DNA of 64,000 nt from Lepus europaeus (Eukaryota; Chordata; Mammalia; Lagomorpha; Leporidae), in the NCBI RefSeq assembly GCF_033115175.1, contig NC_084838.1, positions 62,464,468 to 62,528,467 on the forward strand, given 5' to 3'. The translations under genes were made by a program, and so were the position numbers. Each line of letters begins with the position of its first letter. The first letter of the stretch is position 1. Of this stretch, positions 11,263 to 37,960 are shown in pieces. The notes under the pieces are model-generated. The model had not been told where the DNA came from. It saw nothing but the letters and a program-made list of their open reading frames with translations, and did not search any database.

Positions 11263-13550
11263 TTTTGAACTTACAAAATAACTTCTCTGAGATCTCCCAA
11301 AATACGCTTTTAAAAAAAAATCCCTTAAGCAAAAATAACAAACAATGGAGCATCAAAAAAATTGGCACCATTCCGGACTTTCTGGAGCCCTTTAAGAAAC
11401 CACCTCTGACCTTCAACTACAAGAACAACATGATCAGTACACTGAATTGGTCACGGAGCTATGAAAGCAAAACAAGTAGACTAAAATGTGATGCTCAGGA
11501 TAGATAAAAGTTTCTTTCTCATCCAAACTGAAGAATGAATAAATATACATTTAGTTAGTAGACAGGGCCACTTCATTGTGGTTTCTAGTTGAGTTTAGAG
11601 TGGTTTTGTTTGCTTTAAGTTTCTGCCTCCTTTGATCAGAGAGGGACCACTGAACATCTTGCTATAATTGGGGGCGTCATCTGTGGGGTCACTAAAACTC
11701 CATTTTTAAATTTTCCACTTCTCCAAGTTTGCTCTCTTCTCAGATAACAGATCCATGTTAGTTAAACAAGTTACAAATTGTCCAGAGTGATCAGAGGCAG
11801 TGATTGCTCTGACTCTGAACTGAGAGCTCTGAGAGGGATCTCAAAGACCCCACCAACTTAGTAACACTTCTTGATTACTGGGCATGATGGGATTATCTGC
11901 CTGGATATCTCCAGGATTATCTGGGGACAGATCACACCAGAAGGCATGTAAACACATGCAGTGCTATACATGCACAAACATCTTCTATATGTCATATAAG
12001 ATTGAACTGAGAAGTTTATGGAAAACCATCAAAGTTATTTACATTATCTAAGTTTTTTATTAAATCAATTTCTAACTCCCAAAATATGGTCTTCTAAAAA
12101 TTACATGCTGAAATATTTACCCAAGAGAAAGAAAATGCAGCAAAATGTTGACAATTGACAAAATAAATTAAATATATGTGAAAAATAATTTTTGGTTTCT
12201 TCAAATTTCCAGGGGTTTGACATTTTTAAAAAATGTTGGGAGAAAAATTAAGAGCTACAGTATAATGAATTTTTGAGGCTCATTCTTTCTAAAGCTGCAT
12301 AAATATCACTGTTGTTTCTCTGGCCTCCTCATTGGGAAGCATCCAGTTGGTACCGAGGCATCTTAATTTGGAGAGAAAGCAGAGAAGGCTTCTTTATGGC
12401 TAGAAGAATGAGAATTCCAATGTTTTAAACATCAATGATACATGCATTAGAATCTGTGTATGTTGTTGTGTTATAATTATGATTCTATATAGTCAAAGCT
12501 AAGCAAACCTACACTTGGTACAAAAAATAAGACTCCATGGCAAGAGGCATGTTCAATTGTGTCCAGTTCTTGTAGTGAGTAATAATAGCTATGTAAGATC
12601 AAGTATTGAGCTTTTAAAATGTTATGTTTTTATATAGGACAGGACAAGTTACATTCAACAATGAATGATAGGCTTTTGCAATGCCAAAAAAAGATGTAGA
12701 AAACAATGTGTGTTTGCAGAAATATATCATGGCTACATTTTGTTCTTTTTACTACAAAATCCATTCTGTCATGTGCAAATGAACATTCACAGTTGCAAAT
12801 TTAGTTCACTTTCAAAAGAAAAATCTTTCAAATGTATAAATAGTACAGACTGGCAATAAACATTTATTTTACTGTGCTTTTTTATTTTTTCATTAAATCA
12901 AAGGTTTGTAAGTTCTGAGACTATACTGACACCTAGAGGATATTAGATTTAAGCATCATTTATTTCTAGTGGGCTTCACAGGCCCTTGCAGATAAATTCC
13001 CCCTGGCTAGGGCTTATTTATTGTGCTGTACTTTCCCCTTCTTTTCTAAGCATGCTTTGAGTTTAGTTTCTATAGAAGTATCTTGCAATTAAAAGTATAA
13101 AATAATGAACAGAATAGAGAAGAAAAGAAACTTCATCTGTTAGTGGGATAAGAATTCATATATACATTTAACTATCTGTGTCACTCAGTAATGCTTCGCT
13201 GTGGACTCCATAGTTGAGAGGCAATTTTAAAAATTCAGATATAATTCACTTTTAATAAAATATATTATGCAGTATATTTGGAAGAATAAAGTTTGTATTG
13301 ACATAAAATTATATTATAAATATATGCCTGATGATTTGGGACTTGTTCTATGTCTACACATGCTGGAAGAGTTTATTTCTGTGTTTTAAATCCAAATTGG
13401 AAGATCAGCTAAGGAAATACATTTTCCCCTTATTTTGGAAAACCAGATATGCAAGTCTGATATTGTCTTAAATACAGTTCCTGTAGGGTTTGAATTGAAG
13501 TATCACAGTCACTATGACACTAAATAGAGAGCACTAAACATTTGGGAAGG
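11263..13550. other. Intergenic DNA, nothing recognised
   Basis: AT-rich sequence. Open frames such as 12665-12859 look random. No repeat recognised with confidence. Confidence 0.45.
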
Positions 13551-14150
13551 GTTTTAGTCTTTCCATGCTAAAGGGACATAAATACAATTGGAGGATGCAA
13601 GAGATCTATTTTGAGGTTGCCTCAAAAGCTGGGAAAGCACAAAAGAGGCAGACGGTGCAGCCACAAATGAGGCTTCTGAAAGGAATGTTGCCAAACCCAG
13701 GAGCTCCCACAGCTATTTGCATAAGTGCTAGCAAAGTTCCTCAGCCGATCTGGTCCTGCACCCCAGACGCGGAGAAGCAGATGAGGCAGCAGATGACCGT
13801 CTACATTGCCAGGGTGTGTGAACCAGCGAACATCCCCCACATTACTCACTAAGTAATGAGGAGGGGACTTCGATATGTTCCACAATTCAGATGGGCCTGC
13901 CAGTTGGCCCCTGGGCTTCATTCTGTGTGATCCATACACAGCAGAGACACTCAGGAGGCAATGCAAATGAATCAACAGACAGCGCTGAGGTCCCAGCAGC
14001 AGCAGGCAAGGTACAGCCTATGCAACAGGGCGTGATGACAGATAATTAGCTGTGACATGCCCCTCGATGGCAGTAGGATAAGAGCGTTCAGTTGGAAACC
14101 AGCGTGCAACATGGAATCAGGAACCAAGAGATTAAAGTTTGGAGCATAAA
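13551..14150. other. Unidentified GC-richer segment with a 95-codon open frame
   Basis: This segment is richer in GC and CAG-like codons than its flanks. Frames exist on both strands (plus 13565-13852, minus 13622-13975). I recognise no domain in either. It could be an old retrocopy or a conserved non-coding element. It ends just before a 30-base T-run (14157-14187). Confidence 0.3.
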
Positions 14151-14254
14151 TTCTTTTTTCTTTTTTTTTTTTTTTTTTTTTTTTTTTGCCAAGCTACTTT
14201 TGTTTCAGGATGTTGTTAGATTCAAGGTTTCAGGATTCTAGGAATAGATTTTAA

Positions 14255-14345
14255 AATTTGCTAAGCACTTGCTACATTCCAAGTATGGGGGATATATCAT
14301 GCTTTATCACATTTAATGTTCTAAGAATCTATTTGTAAAAGCAGT
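14255..14345 (+). repeat. MIR fragment, weak
   Basis: TTGCTAAGCACTTGCTACAT followed by a MIR-like end. The match is short and diverged. Confidence 0.35.
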
Positions 14346-16490
14346 CTTTATTTTAGGGATTTGAAATAATACAGTTCACTGGAGAACACTTTGTTAATGA
14401 ATAGAAGAAACAGGAAACCAATCTAGATATGTGTGGCTACAAAGTCCTATAATATTTTCTATCGTAAACAGATGTTGACTTTTTTAAATTGAATAGAAGT
14501 CTCTCACCCTGCTTCCCCATCCACACATATACACTCTTTAATATATGTTTTTATTCAATTTGGGTTAAACAAGTTTTTCTAATGATGTTGCAATTTTATG
14601 TCTCTGTATTTTTGTTTCTTCTACAAAGTTGAGTTGATCATTTAAAAAATTCCCTGAAAAACACTGCCTAACAGTGGGGGAAATTTAGATGAGGTTTATG
14701 TATTAGAAGACATCATTAAACCCATATTAAATTCAATGAAATTTACAATTTGGTTATATTTTTTGGAGGTTCACACTGAAACAAGGATAAAGGACCACAG
14801 TATCTGCCATTCACTTTCAATCATGTTCAGAAAACATTAATAATCATAGCACATACCTAGATAAACTTGGATGGACAGAGTGATAAAATAAATATGCAAA
14901 ATATTGATGATTGATAAATCTAGGTACCACATATTTGGGAATTCATTGTATTCTTGAAACTATTCCATAAATTGGAATTTTTTCAAGGTACAAAAAATGA
15001 ATTATCTTTTCTAGCCAAGTTCTAGGCCAGATTTTCTATGAAAGCTTTAGGTGTATACCTACAAAGTTAACTCTCTCCAACAATTGCATTCTCAGTGGCT
15101 CAATACAGCTGATTCCCATAGCTGGCTACCCTTTTACCCTTGTCACAAATTATCAATGTCTTTGTTACTGGCATAATCATCTATTGTATGTGAAATCATT
15201 TGGGTGCTATGCCACTCACTCTTCATTTTATGGCCGGAAGGACCTGATAATCAGTGATCATGATGAGAAGGATGTATATAAGTGCTTTGACTGATAAAGA
15301 AGGCATATTTTTGTCATTATTATTTAGCTGGAAATTTCAGCTGTGTGGAGATTATTAATCACACAAACTCTTCCACAAAAAAGAAAATTGCAATGCTTCT
15401 GCTTTCAGATCACAGGCAGAACTTCACAAACCAGAAAAGGGACAGCATATGTCTTAACTGTTCATTTCAGTTGAAGGCATTTGATGTTCATTACCAACAT
15501 TTTGAAATATGTTCAAAGCTGCCATCTTGTGGTAATAGTCTGTTCAATTTTTAGCAGATCTATTGACAAAAGTCTGTCTAAACATGAAGACTAAAAGGAA
15601 ACAACAATACAGGGATACATTTGATGACAAAGCAGAAGGCTGTATTTTGAAGCCTAAATGAAAAAAAAAAAAAAGTGCCAGAGTGTATTTTCATGTGATC
15701 AAATAGATTAATACCCGTTGTTGCCCACTATCCTAGCAGTTTATATACAAAAGTAATGACAAATTTTGCTTGCTCTTTTTTCCATCTTTCATAAAGGACT
15801 AACATTTTCTATATAATAGAGGAGAAAATTAATTATAAATGTCCTGCTTAGAAGTTTTGAAACAAGCTGTTCTTCACTGAGAGTTCCAGAAGGAGCATCT
15901 TCCTCTTTAAAATCTCTGCCTTGAAAATTGAGTTATGAAGATGTGGACATGCCCCCACTCCAACCTCACACACAAATCACAGCTATTTCAATCCCTTCAG
16001 ATAGCTTCTTCTGGTTGTGTCTCTTTGTTTCTAAATAGTGTGTTTGAATTCATATTTATCCATATTTTAAATTTAGGTATAGTATGTTTTGAAATTCTTG
16101 TGTACATAATGAAGATTTGACTTTCATCATAGCCCTGCCGCCTGTGCGTTTCATGTCACCCTGTTCTCTATTTTCTTCTTTAGTTATGCCATACTTTTTG
16201 TTGTTAATATATTGTTTTCAGTATTTAGATTGAAATTTTATTGTTTTTAACTTTCTAAATAGTATATTACAATTGCATTTTCTTTATGATACATAAGGCC
16301 ATTTTCTTGGAGTTAATACTTTCTTCACTTTTTAAATTTGCTACGTTTTTTATGTACAAGGATGAATTAATCTCCCTAACTTGATAGAACTAAATATGTC
16401 ATTTCAATAAAATTGTTGTACTCTTTTATTTGCTCCTGTGGAAATACGTTTATTATAGTTTCCTATCCCCTTAATATAACATGTAGTTTT
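14346..16490. other. Intergenic DNA, nothing recognised
   Basis: AT-rich, with an A-run at 15660-15674. No gene or clear repeat seen. Confidence 0.45.
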
Positions 16491-16828
16491 TAAAAAAGAT
16501 TTATTTATTTATTTGAGAAGAAGTTACAGACAGGGAGAGAGAGACAGAGAAAAAGGTTTTCCATCTTCTGGTTCACTCTCCTAATGGCCACAACGGCCAG
16601 AGCTGGGCTGATCCAAAGCCAGGAGACAGGAACTTCTTCTGGGTCTCCCATGAAGGTGCAGCGGCTCAAAGACTTAGGTCATTTTCTACTGCTTTCCCAG
16701 ACCATAGCATAGAGCTGGATTGGAAGAGGAGCAGCTGGGACTTGATGTGGTGTCCATATGGGATGGCGGCACTGCAGGCAGATGCTTATCCCACTACGCC
16801 ATAGTGCTGGCCCCTAAAATGTAGTTTT
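16481..16828 (-). mobile_element. CSINE, minus, with target-site duplication
   Basis: CSINE at 16491-16818 (AAAGATTTATTTATTTATTT to GTGCTGGCCCC) flanked by ATGTAGTTTT (16481-16490 and 16819-16828). Confidence 0.92.
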
Positions 16829-17817
16829 AATGTTTGATTATTTCAAAGGAATAGATGAGTTTTTTTTAAGTGGCAGACATTATTTGGGCTAGCTCAATGT
16901 TGAATCTTTATATAAAGGCTAAATGCAGAACTTTACATACACATCTTTCATGGATATAAAATAGATCCTAAAGTAAAGGTGTGTCTTACTGATGTATTGA
17001 GATTTTTGAGAAATGTAATTTAAGAATATACAATGGGATGTTTGATTTGCAAAATATTTGCAAATATTTCTTTTTTCTTTTCTTACTATAAAATTCATAC
17101 AAATGGTTAGATTTGCTTACTTATACATGAAATAATTGATAATGTAGTTAATATTTCAGTAGTAACTCATTCAGGCCATAATAATTATTGAACTACTTTG
17201 TTGTTTATAAAATACATCTTTCCAGTAAAAGAAACGTTTGCATTCCCAACTTATTATCCTCTGCATTATCAATTTTAACAAATCCTGGTACCTTAATCTC
17301 CTTCCTCATTCTGATATCATAATTATTGTCTTTCATTTGCATTAGCTATGGCATCATTGTTTCCAACATGTTATTACTTTTTATAAGCATTTACTCATAC
17401 ACATAACACAGGAATGAAGATGGATGATAATATTGCAATGAACCTGGAATTTAATGTACTCTGGAAACAAAAGTGTTCTTTAAAGACATTGGCTTAAGTT
17501 TAGAGAGATAGGGGGTAGTTTATGGGTGCCTCAGCCCTTGATGGGGAGGGATGGATGCCCCAGGAAAAAAATGGATGATAGGGGACGTTATAAACAGTTG
17601 TATGTCAGCAAATTGTGTAACTCAGAAGAGATGAAAATAGCTTAGAAAAATTCAATTTGAGAAAAAGTATAAACCCTGAACAGATTAACAATAAGTACCA
17701 AACACACACAGACAAAACTGTGGCCAGGATGACTGCATAAGGAAATCGTACCCAATAGTCAAAGAACAGATAATAAAAATAATAATTTCTCCTAAAACAT
17801 ACAAGAATGAGGAATAT

Positions 17818-17854
17818 TAAAAGATTTATTTATTTATTTGAAAGGCAGAGTTGC

Positions 17855-17902
<48 letters not shown>

Positions 17903-17937
17903 TCCATCTGCTGGTTCATTCCCCAAATGGCCACAGG
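17818..17937 (-). mobile_element. CSINE, 5'-truncated, minus, with expanded (GA)n
   Basis: Only the 3' third of a CSINE. Its GA-rich part has grown to about 23 uninterrupted units (17857-17899). It abuts L1 sequence. Confidence 0.88.
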
Positions 17938-17944
17938 AACTGAA

Positions 17945-18115
17945 ATCATGATTTCAAAGAGATATTTATGCAGCAATACTTATTGCAGCATTATTCACAG
18001 TAACCCAGATATGGAATCAAGCCAAATGCTCATGAGCAGATGAATGTACAATAAATTGTGTGTGTGTGTGTGTATGCAATGGAATATTATTTGATCTTAC
18101 CAGGGAAAGAAAACT
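17945..18115 (+). mobile_element. LINE-1 3'UTR fragment, plus, with (TG)n
   Basis: TATTGCAGCATTATTCACAG and ATATGGAATCAAGCC match the L1MA 3'UTR. A (TG)n run of about 8 units lies at 18058-18073. Confidence 0.8.
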
Positions 18116-18159
18116 TGCCATTTTATCGTAGACATTTATTGCCATACATATCTACTGTA

Positions 18160-19170
18160 GTGCTATTTTTGATGCGTATCTATAACATATGTTAGTATGT
18201 TGCATTTTTGTTTGATCTGTCTTGAGATATATTTTAAATTCCTTTGGATTTCCTTGGACCCAATGATTGTCTAAGAGTGTGTTGTTTAGTTTCTACCACC
18301 ATAAAATCTCATTCATTTGCCTCTATTGATTTGAATTTTTATTCCACTGTTGTCTGAATAAACACCTGAAATGATTCCTTTTTTAATTTGTGAAGACTTG
18401 TTTTGTGTCCTAGTATGTAGTCTGTCCTGAAGAATGGTCCATGTGAGCCTGAGCACATGTTGCTGAAATTGTCTGTTTCTGTTGGGTGGAATGTCAGTCA
18501 TGTGTATACCTCTAAGTTCCTGTTGGTTTATGGTATTGTATAAGTCCTCTGGTTTCTTACTGATTTGTCTGGATGCTTTACCCATTCATAAAGTGAGATA
18601 TTAGTCTACTAATATTATTATATAGCTGTCAATTTCTCTCATCATATTTGTCAGTATTTGCTTTAAATATATTGCTATATTTTCTTGTTGAATTGACCCT
18701 TTTATCATTATATAGTGACCTTTTACATCTTCAGAGACAGTTTTTGATTTTAAATGTATTTTTATCTTAAATAACTTTGAACACTCCTGCTGTCATTTGG
18801 ATATCATTTTTGGAATATCTTTTTTTCATCCATTACTTTCAGTCCAAGTGTATTTTTAAATCTGAAGTGAATCGTTTGTACACAGCAAGTCTCTGTTTTC
18901 GTTTTTGTTTCATTTTTTATCCATTCAACCACTCTATGATTTTTGATTGATGAATTTAATCCATTTACATGAAAATAAATATTGATAGATGATGACTTTA
19001 CTGCTGTTATGTTAATAGATTTCTTTGTTTTTCTGTTTTGTTCCTCTCTTTCTCTCTTCTTATAGCCCTTTGTTATTTGAAACATATTTAGTAATGATTT
19101 TCTGAAACCTATATTTAAAAGATAGTAGATATAGCTTTCTCTTCTGGGTAAGATTATTTTGAAATAATGT
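18160..19170 (-). mobile_element. Old LINE-1 internal fragment, minus
   Basis: Typical antisense L1 text such as ATTGACCCTTTTATCATTAT, TTTTTCATCCATTACTTTCA and TTTCTGTTGGGTGGAATG. Many indels. Open frames on the minus strand (18313-18585, 18804-19223) are decayed remnants, not intact L1 proteins. Confidence 0.75.
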
Positions 19171-19174
19171 TTAT

Positions 19175-19600
19175 ATATTTTTAATTTTATTAATATAAAC
19201 AGAACTGATTTCATGCATTTCATAGATACAATTCTAGGAAGATAACTATACTTCCTTCTCTCCTTCCCTTAATGGCCACTCTTTTCTTCTTTAATTTTTG
19301 CAATCACACAATTTGAACTTATTTATAAGCACTGGCTTAATGCATTACTAACCATAATGTTCAACATGTAAAAAGTGGAAAGGCCACCATTCCACAGGTG
19401 TGTAGACAAGGGCTAAGAACAATAATCAGGTTGTAAGATGCCAGTTTCATTCTTCTGCTTTTTTTTTTTTTTTGTATTCTATTAACTATCACAAATCAGA
19501 GACAACATGATATTTGTCTTTTGGAGACTGTATTATTTCACTATGCATAATGGTTTTCCAGTTGTATCTATTCTATTTTATGGCCGAGTAATGTTTAAAT
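19175..19600 (-). mobile_element. LINE-1 3' end, minus
   Basis: Reads on the minus strand as the same L1 3' end found at 4735-5169 and 8070-8420 (e.g. GACAACATGATATTTGTCTT on the plus strand). Confidence 0.75.
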
Positions 19601-20309
19601 ATTTGGGATAGGCACTCTTTTTTGCTTCCATGAACTATTCCATATTAGCAATCCCTTAATCTCTGCTGTAGCTATTCCTCATCAACATTATTTACAAATA
19701 TCATCACAGCTTTTTTTTTCTAAAATAAAACTTAGGTGTGAGTATCATCTCTTCCCCCTTTTCTGTAGTATGAATCCCAATGTTTTTAGCATTGCATATA
19801 GCACACTTTGATGTTATTCCCAATTTATCTTTCTACTCTCTTCCATGAAAACTATGTTCTATTCACATTGACCTACTTTATATTTTTGAATGTTTCATGC
19901 TCTTTCAAACTTCTGTGCCTTTGCACATGCTGTCACTTCTGAATAAAATGCCCTTCTCTACTTTTATATTTGGTAAATCCATTGGCATTCCTTGAAGCCC
20001 AGTCAAGTATGACCTTCTCAATTTTATGATTCTTTCTCCTCCAAAAGCCTAGAGCATGTTGAACTATCTCTGAAATTTTGTACATGTGAATGTTTCTGAA
20101 ATGAGTAATCAATAAATCTCTGTAGTGTGCCATTTTCTGTTGTGTATGATTGCTCTTGTTATATTTATTTTGCTATATTTAATTAAAATATTATTGCACT
20201 TTTGAGCAGCCTATGTATTTCTTTTTAAGAATATTATTTTATAGCATGGAACACAGGGACAAAAGCATACTTCCAAACTGGACAGAAAAATGGATCAATG
20301 AGGTAATAT
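19601..20309. other. Intergenic DNA 3' of TYRP1, nothing recognised
   Basis: No repeat or gene identified. It may include the true TYRP1 mRNA end if a more distal signal is used. Confidence 0.4.
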
Positions 20310-20855
20310 TTTAACATTTTATTTTAAAACTGCATAAAATGCTGGTACATGATAAAAAGTATGGTATTTCAGCATGGTGATCAGAAAAAAGGACTATGTT
20401 CTGTGGTCTCCAAAATGATGCATTTACGGATTTCAAAGGCACTGCAAGGGAAATTATAAGGTGAAATGTATGGATGGGTCATTCTTTTTTTTAAGTGAAT
20501 TGAGAAGCAGGGGAACACCATGGCAAACATAAAGCTATACCAGCTATCTGTTAACAAAGTGAAGCTTTTAATTTGCCAAAGTATGACAAAGATCGTGATT
20601 TTTTTAAGGTCTTGAATTTCAGACTAAATTATATATACTGACTCCCAAATGGGAAGATCAATTTGAAAAAGTGAGTTAAGACCCTATTTATTTATAACTC
20701 CACATAATTTGTTTTAACAAATGTCACTGTCTTTACAGTTGCTGACCAATATCAGTGAATGAAAATGTTTTTACATTTTAATATTGTAGAAACACTCACT
20801 CATGTATTTTTTTGGATTTATTTATTTATTTGAAAAACAGAGTTACAGAGAGCAG

Positions 20856-20891
<36 letters not shown>

Positions 20892-21505
20892 CTTCCATCC
20901 ACTGGTTCACTCCCCAAATGGCTGCAATGACCGGAGCTACACCAATCCGAAGCCAAGAGCCAGGAGCTTCTTCCAGGTCTCCCCTGTGGGTGCAGGAACC
21001 AGAGATGTGGGCCATCTTCTACTGCTTTCCCAGGCCATAGCAGAGAGCTGGATCAGAAGTGGAGCATCTGGACAGCGCCCATATGGGATGCCAGCACTGC
21101 AGGTGGTGGCTTTACTGGCTATACCACACAGCGCCAGCCCTGACTCGTGTACATTAAAGAGATCACTATAAAACATTATTTCCTTTACAGATAAACAGAG
21201 CATAGAGATTATTTACATCACATAGTCATCCTTTAAGTATGCTGAATACCTTTACACTATCCATTTAAATATGGAATTGGTGCAACCCAATATTTTAAAT
21301 GGAGCTGAACATTCGGACTCACAGAAAAAATTCTGTATGACTCTTCTGAGCTCTGGGAAATATGCCTGAAGCTTTATTTCTAACATATGCATGTGTAAGA
21401 AAGAAAGTAACAAAGTGACAGAAAATTCAGTTAGTAATTCTATTATTTTCCAACCAGGTGGTTTTGTTCAGGTAACACATAGGAGAGTAAGTAGGTCACT
21501 TGTCA
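20310..21505 (-). other. TYRP1: TYRP1 3'UTR, approximate
   Basis: The 3'UTR follows the stop codon. Its end is not fixed by the sequence. AATAAA signals on the minus strand lie at 21378-21373 (about 130 nt after stop), 20692-20687 and 20323-20318. Other mammals have a TYRP1 3'UTR of roughly 1 kb. Allowing for the CSINE at about 20807-21142, the 20.3 kb signal fits best. If so, the SINE is part of the mature mRNA. Confidence 0.45.
20797..21151 (-). mobile_element. CSINE in the TYRP1 3'UTR region, minus (same strand as TYRP1)
   Basis: CSINE at about 20807-21142, with imperfect flanking repeats ACTCATGTA and ACTCGTGTA. It carries (GA)n at 20861-20889. It lies 360-700 nt after the TYRP1 stop codon in the sense orientation. 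Confidence 0.9.
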
Positions 21506-36296
<14,791 letters not shown>

Positions 36297-36588
36297 TTTC
36301 CTTGAAGCAAGAATGCAGTAAAAAGTTCTGGTTTGCAGCCCTTTGAGTAGAGAAGACTGAGGCATATAGACCAAAGTCCAGCTGTAAAGGAGAAAACAAG
36401 AAGGAATTACAGAATGTTTTTCTGTACTTTCACACATGGCATGAGCCCTTCCAAACTTACCTTCAAAATGAAGCCCACATCTGTAAAATGACATCCCAAA
36501 TAATAAAAGTAGTCATTTGTCTTTAAAAATTTCACATGTGCAATACCTACACAATTAAATCCTGGGTCATAGTCATTTAGGTTTCTTC

Positions 36589-36625
36589 ATATATATATAT
36601 ATGTAAATACACACACTCACACACT
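36589..36625. repeat. (AT)n/(AC)n microsatellite between exons 1 and 2
   Basis: ATATATATATATATG followed by AC-rich sequence, a likely length polymorphism close to the TYRP1 promoter. Confidence 0.85.
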
Positions 36626-36811
36626 TAACCTGAATATAATTCATCAAAAACATTCATTAGCAGGTCACTGCCATTAATTACACTTATCCATGGAGCTTAA
36701 AGAAGATTGGAAGCAGATTTCCAGCAAGTTAATTTCCATGATTGGATGTCCCTTATCCTAATGGAGTTTGGGCAGGAGTCCTCTGTTCCCCATGGAGCTT
36801 CTCTCCAGTAC

Positions 36812-36998
36812 CTCCAATTCCTGTGGTGTTCTTCTGCTGAGCCTCCCTGAGAGCTGAGTGTTTTGTATTTGCTTGTCCGCTGCTATCAGAGTCCTTAATT
36901 GCATGTGAGTGACTGCTTCATAAGTAATCCCAAATCTGCTCACCCAAACTGGGAGGGGCTGGCCCTCTTCTCCACCCTTTACTAATCCTTTTACACGT
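36812..36998 (-). other. TYRP1: TYRP1 non-coding exon 1, putative
   Basis: Mammalian TYRP1 has a non-coding first exon. The start is inferred from the M-box at 37042-37032, which in mouse sits about 35-45 nt before the start site. The end is inferred from a GT donor in ggaattggag|gtactg (exon end 36812). A donor nearer the start (ttgg|gtgagc at 36943-36942) is an alternative. The exon would contain a short uORF of 8 codons (ATG at 36918-36916 region). Confidence 0.4.
36902..36908. promoter_or_regulatory. Second MITF-like E-box (CATGTGA)
   Basis: CATGTGA on the plus strand (TCACATG on the minus strand) matches the MITF/TFE E-box preference. It falls inside the putative exon 1, about 90 bases after the inferred start. 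The function is inferred only from the motif. Confidence 0.3.
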
Positions 36999-37130
36999 CA
37001 GTGAGATTTTCTGCCCTTTAATTATTTGATTAGCACATGATTCTCTTCCCACTGATTTCCTTGTGATGCTGAAAGTTTTAAGAAAAGGTCAGAAGTGCTA
37101 ATTTGTGACACAAGGCAGAGAAACTAGAGA
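36985..37130 (-). promoter_or_regulatory. TYRP1: TYRP1 proximal promoter
   Basis: Read on the minus strand, this segment has, in order: an inverted CCTTGTG/CACAAAT pair (37115-37101) like a SOX or T-box site, an M-box (37042-37032), an AT-rich TAATTAAA stretch (about 37024-37016), and GACGTGTAAAA (about 36999-36989), which resembles the T-box MSEi element near the mouse start site. The order M-box, AT-rich, T-box-like, start agrees with the known mouse and human promoters. It is not CpG-rich, as expected for a tissue-specific promoter. Confidence 0.6.
37032..37042 (-). promoter_or_regulatory. TYRP1: M-box (MITF-type E-box) of the TYRP1 promoter
   Basis: The minus strand reads AATCATGTGCT, one base from the pigment-gene M-box AGTCATGTGCT. 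The CATGTG core and the flanking T preferred by MITF are kept. It lies about 650 bases upstream of exon 2, as expected for the promoter. Confidence 0.75.
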
Positions 37131-37611
37131 GTTTTTTGTTTTTATTGTAAAGACAATAATTTTCCAATTATTAGTATCCCTTTGGAGGATGGAACAAGAT
37201 TTATTACTTTTTTTTTAAAGTTATGTAAAGATCAGGCTAGTGCTAAACTTAGTTGTGCTCTTTCTGGAAAAAAGGGAAAAAAAGATACTGTCATTCTTAA
37301 AAATTATAGAATCATTGTAGTGGACAGCAAAGGCTTCAGGTACAATTATACCATATTGAATGACATTGGCTATCATGATGTGTGCTAGCTTTGACATTGC
37401 TGGGTACTCCAACTCTATCAGCTCCTTCTCATAAAGCTATTTTCTGTCTCTGTGGGGAAGGATCACAAGGTCACAGCTACCTCTATTGTTTAGAATAAAT
37501 GGCTTGTTTCTTATTTTCTCTGCAAACATTCATAAGCAAGTGGCACTAAGGGGAAATGATTTGTGTATTCCAAGAGGAATTTTCTAATAGAGTTGAAAAC
37601 TTATGCAGGAG

Positions 37612-37960
37612 CTTTCATTGTGGTACATCAGGTTAAGGTGCTGATTGCAATGCTGGCATTCTTCATTGGAGTGCTGGTGTAAGTCCCAGGAGCTTTGCTT
37701 CTGATGCAGCTCTTTGTTCAATGTTCCTCAGAGGCAGTAGATGATGGCCCAAGTGCTTGGGCTCCTGCCACCCGTGTGGGACACCTGGATGGAGTTCCTG
37801 GCTCCTAGCTTCTGCCTGACCCTAGCGTGCTGTTGAGGCCATTTGGGAGTGAACCAGCAAATGAAGGCTCTTTCTTTTCTCTATCACTCTTTTTCATTTT
37901 TTTCTCTCTCTCACTCTTTTGAAGAAGAAAAAGGAGGAGGAGGGAAATTAAAAAAAAAAA
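37612..37960 (+). mobile_element. Old CSINE upstream of TYRP1, plus
   Basis: GTGGTACATCAGGTTAAGG head, GATGGCCCAAGTGCTTGGG body and a CT-rich, A-rich end. It sits about 600 bases upstream of the M-box. Confidence 0.85.
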
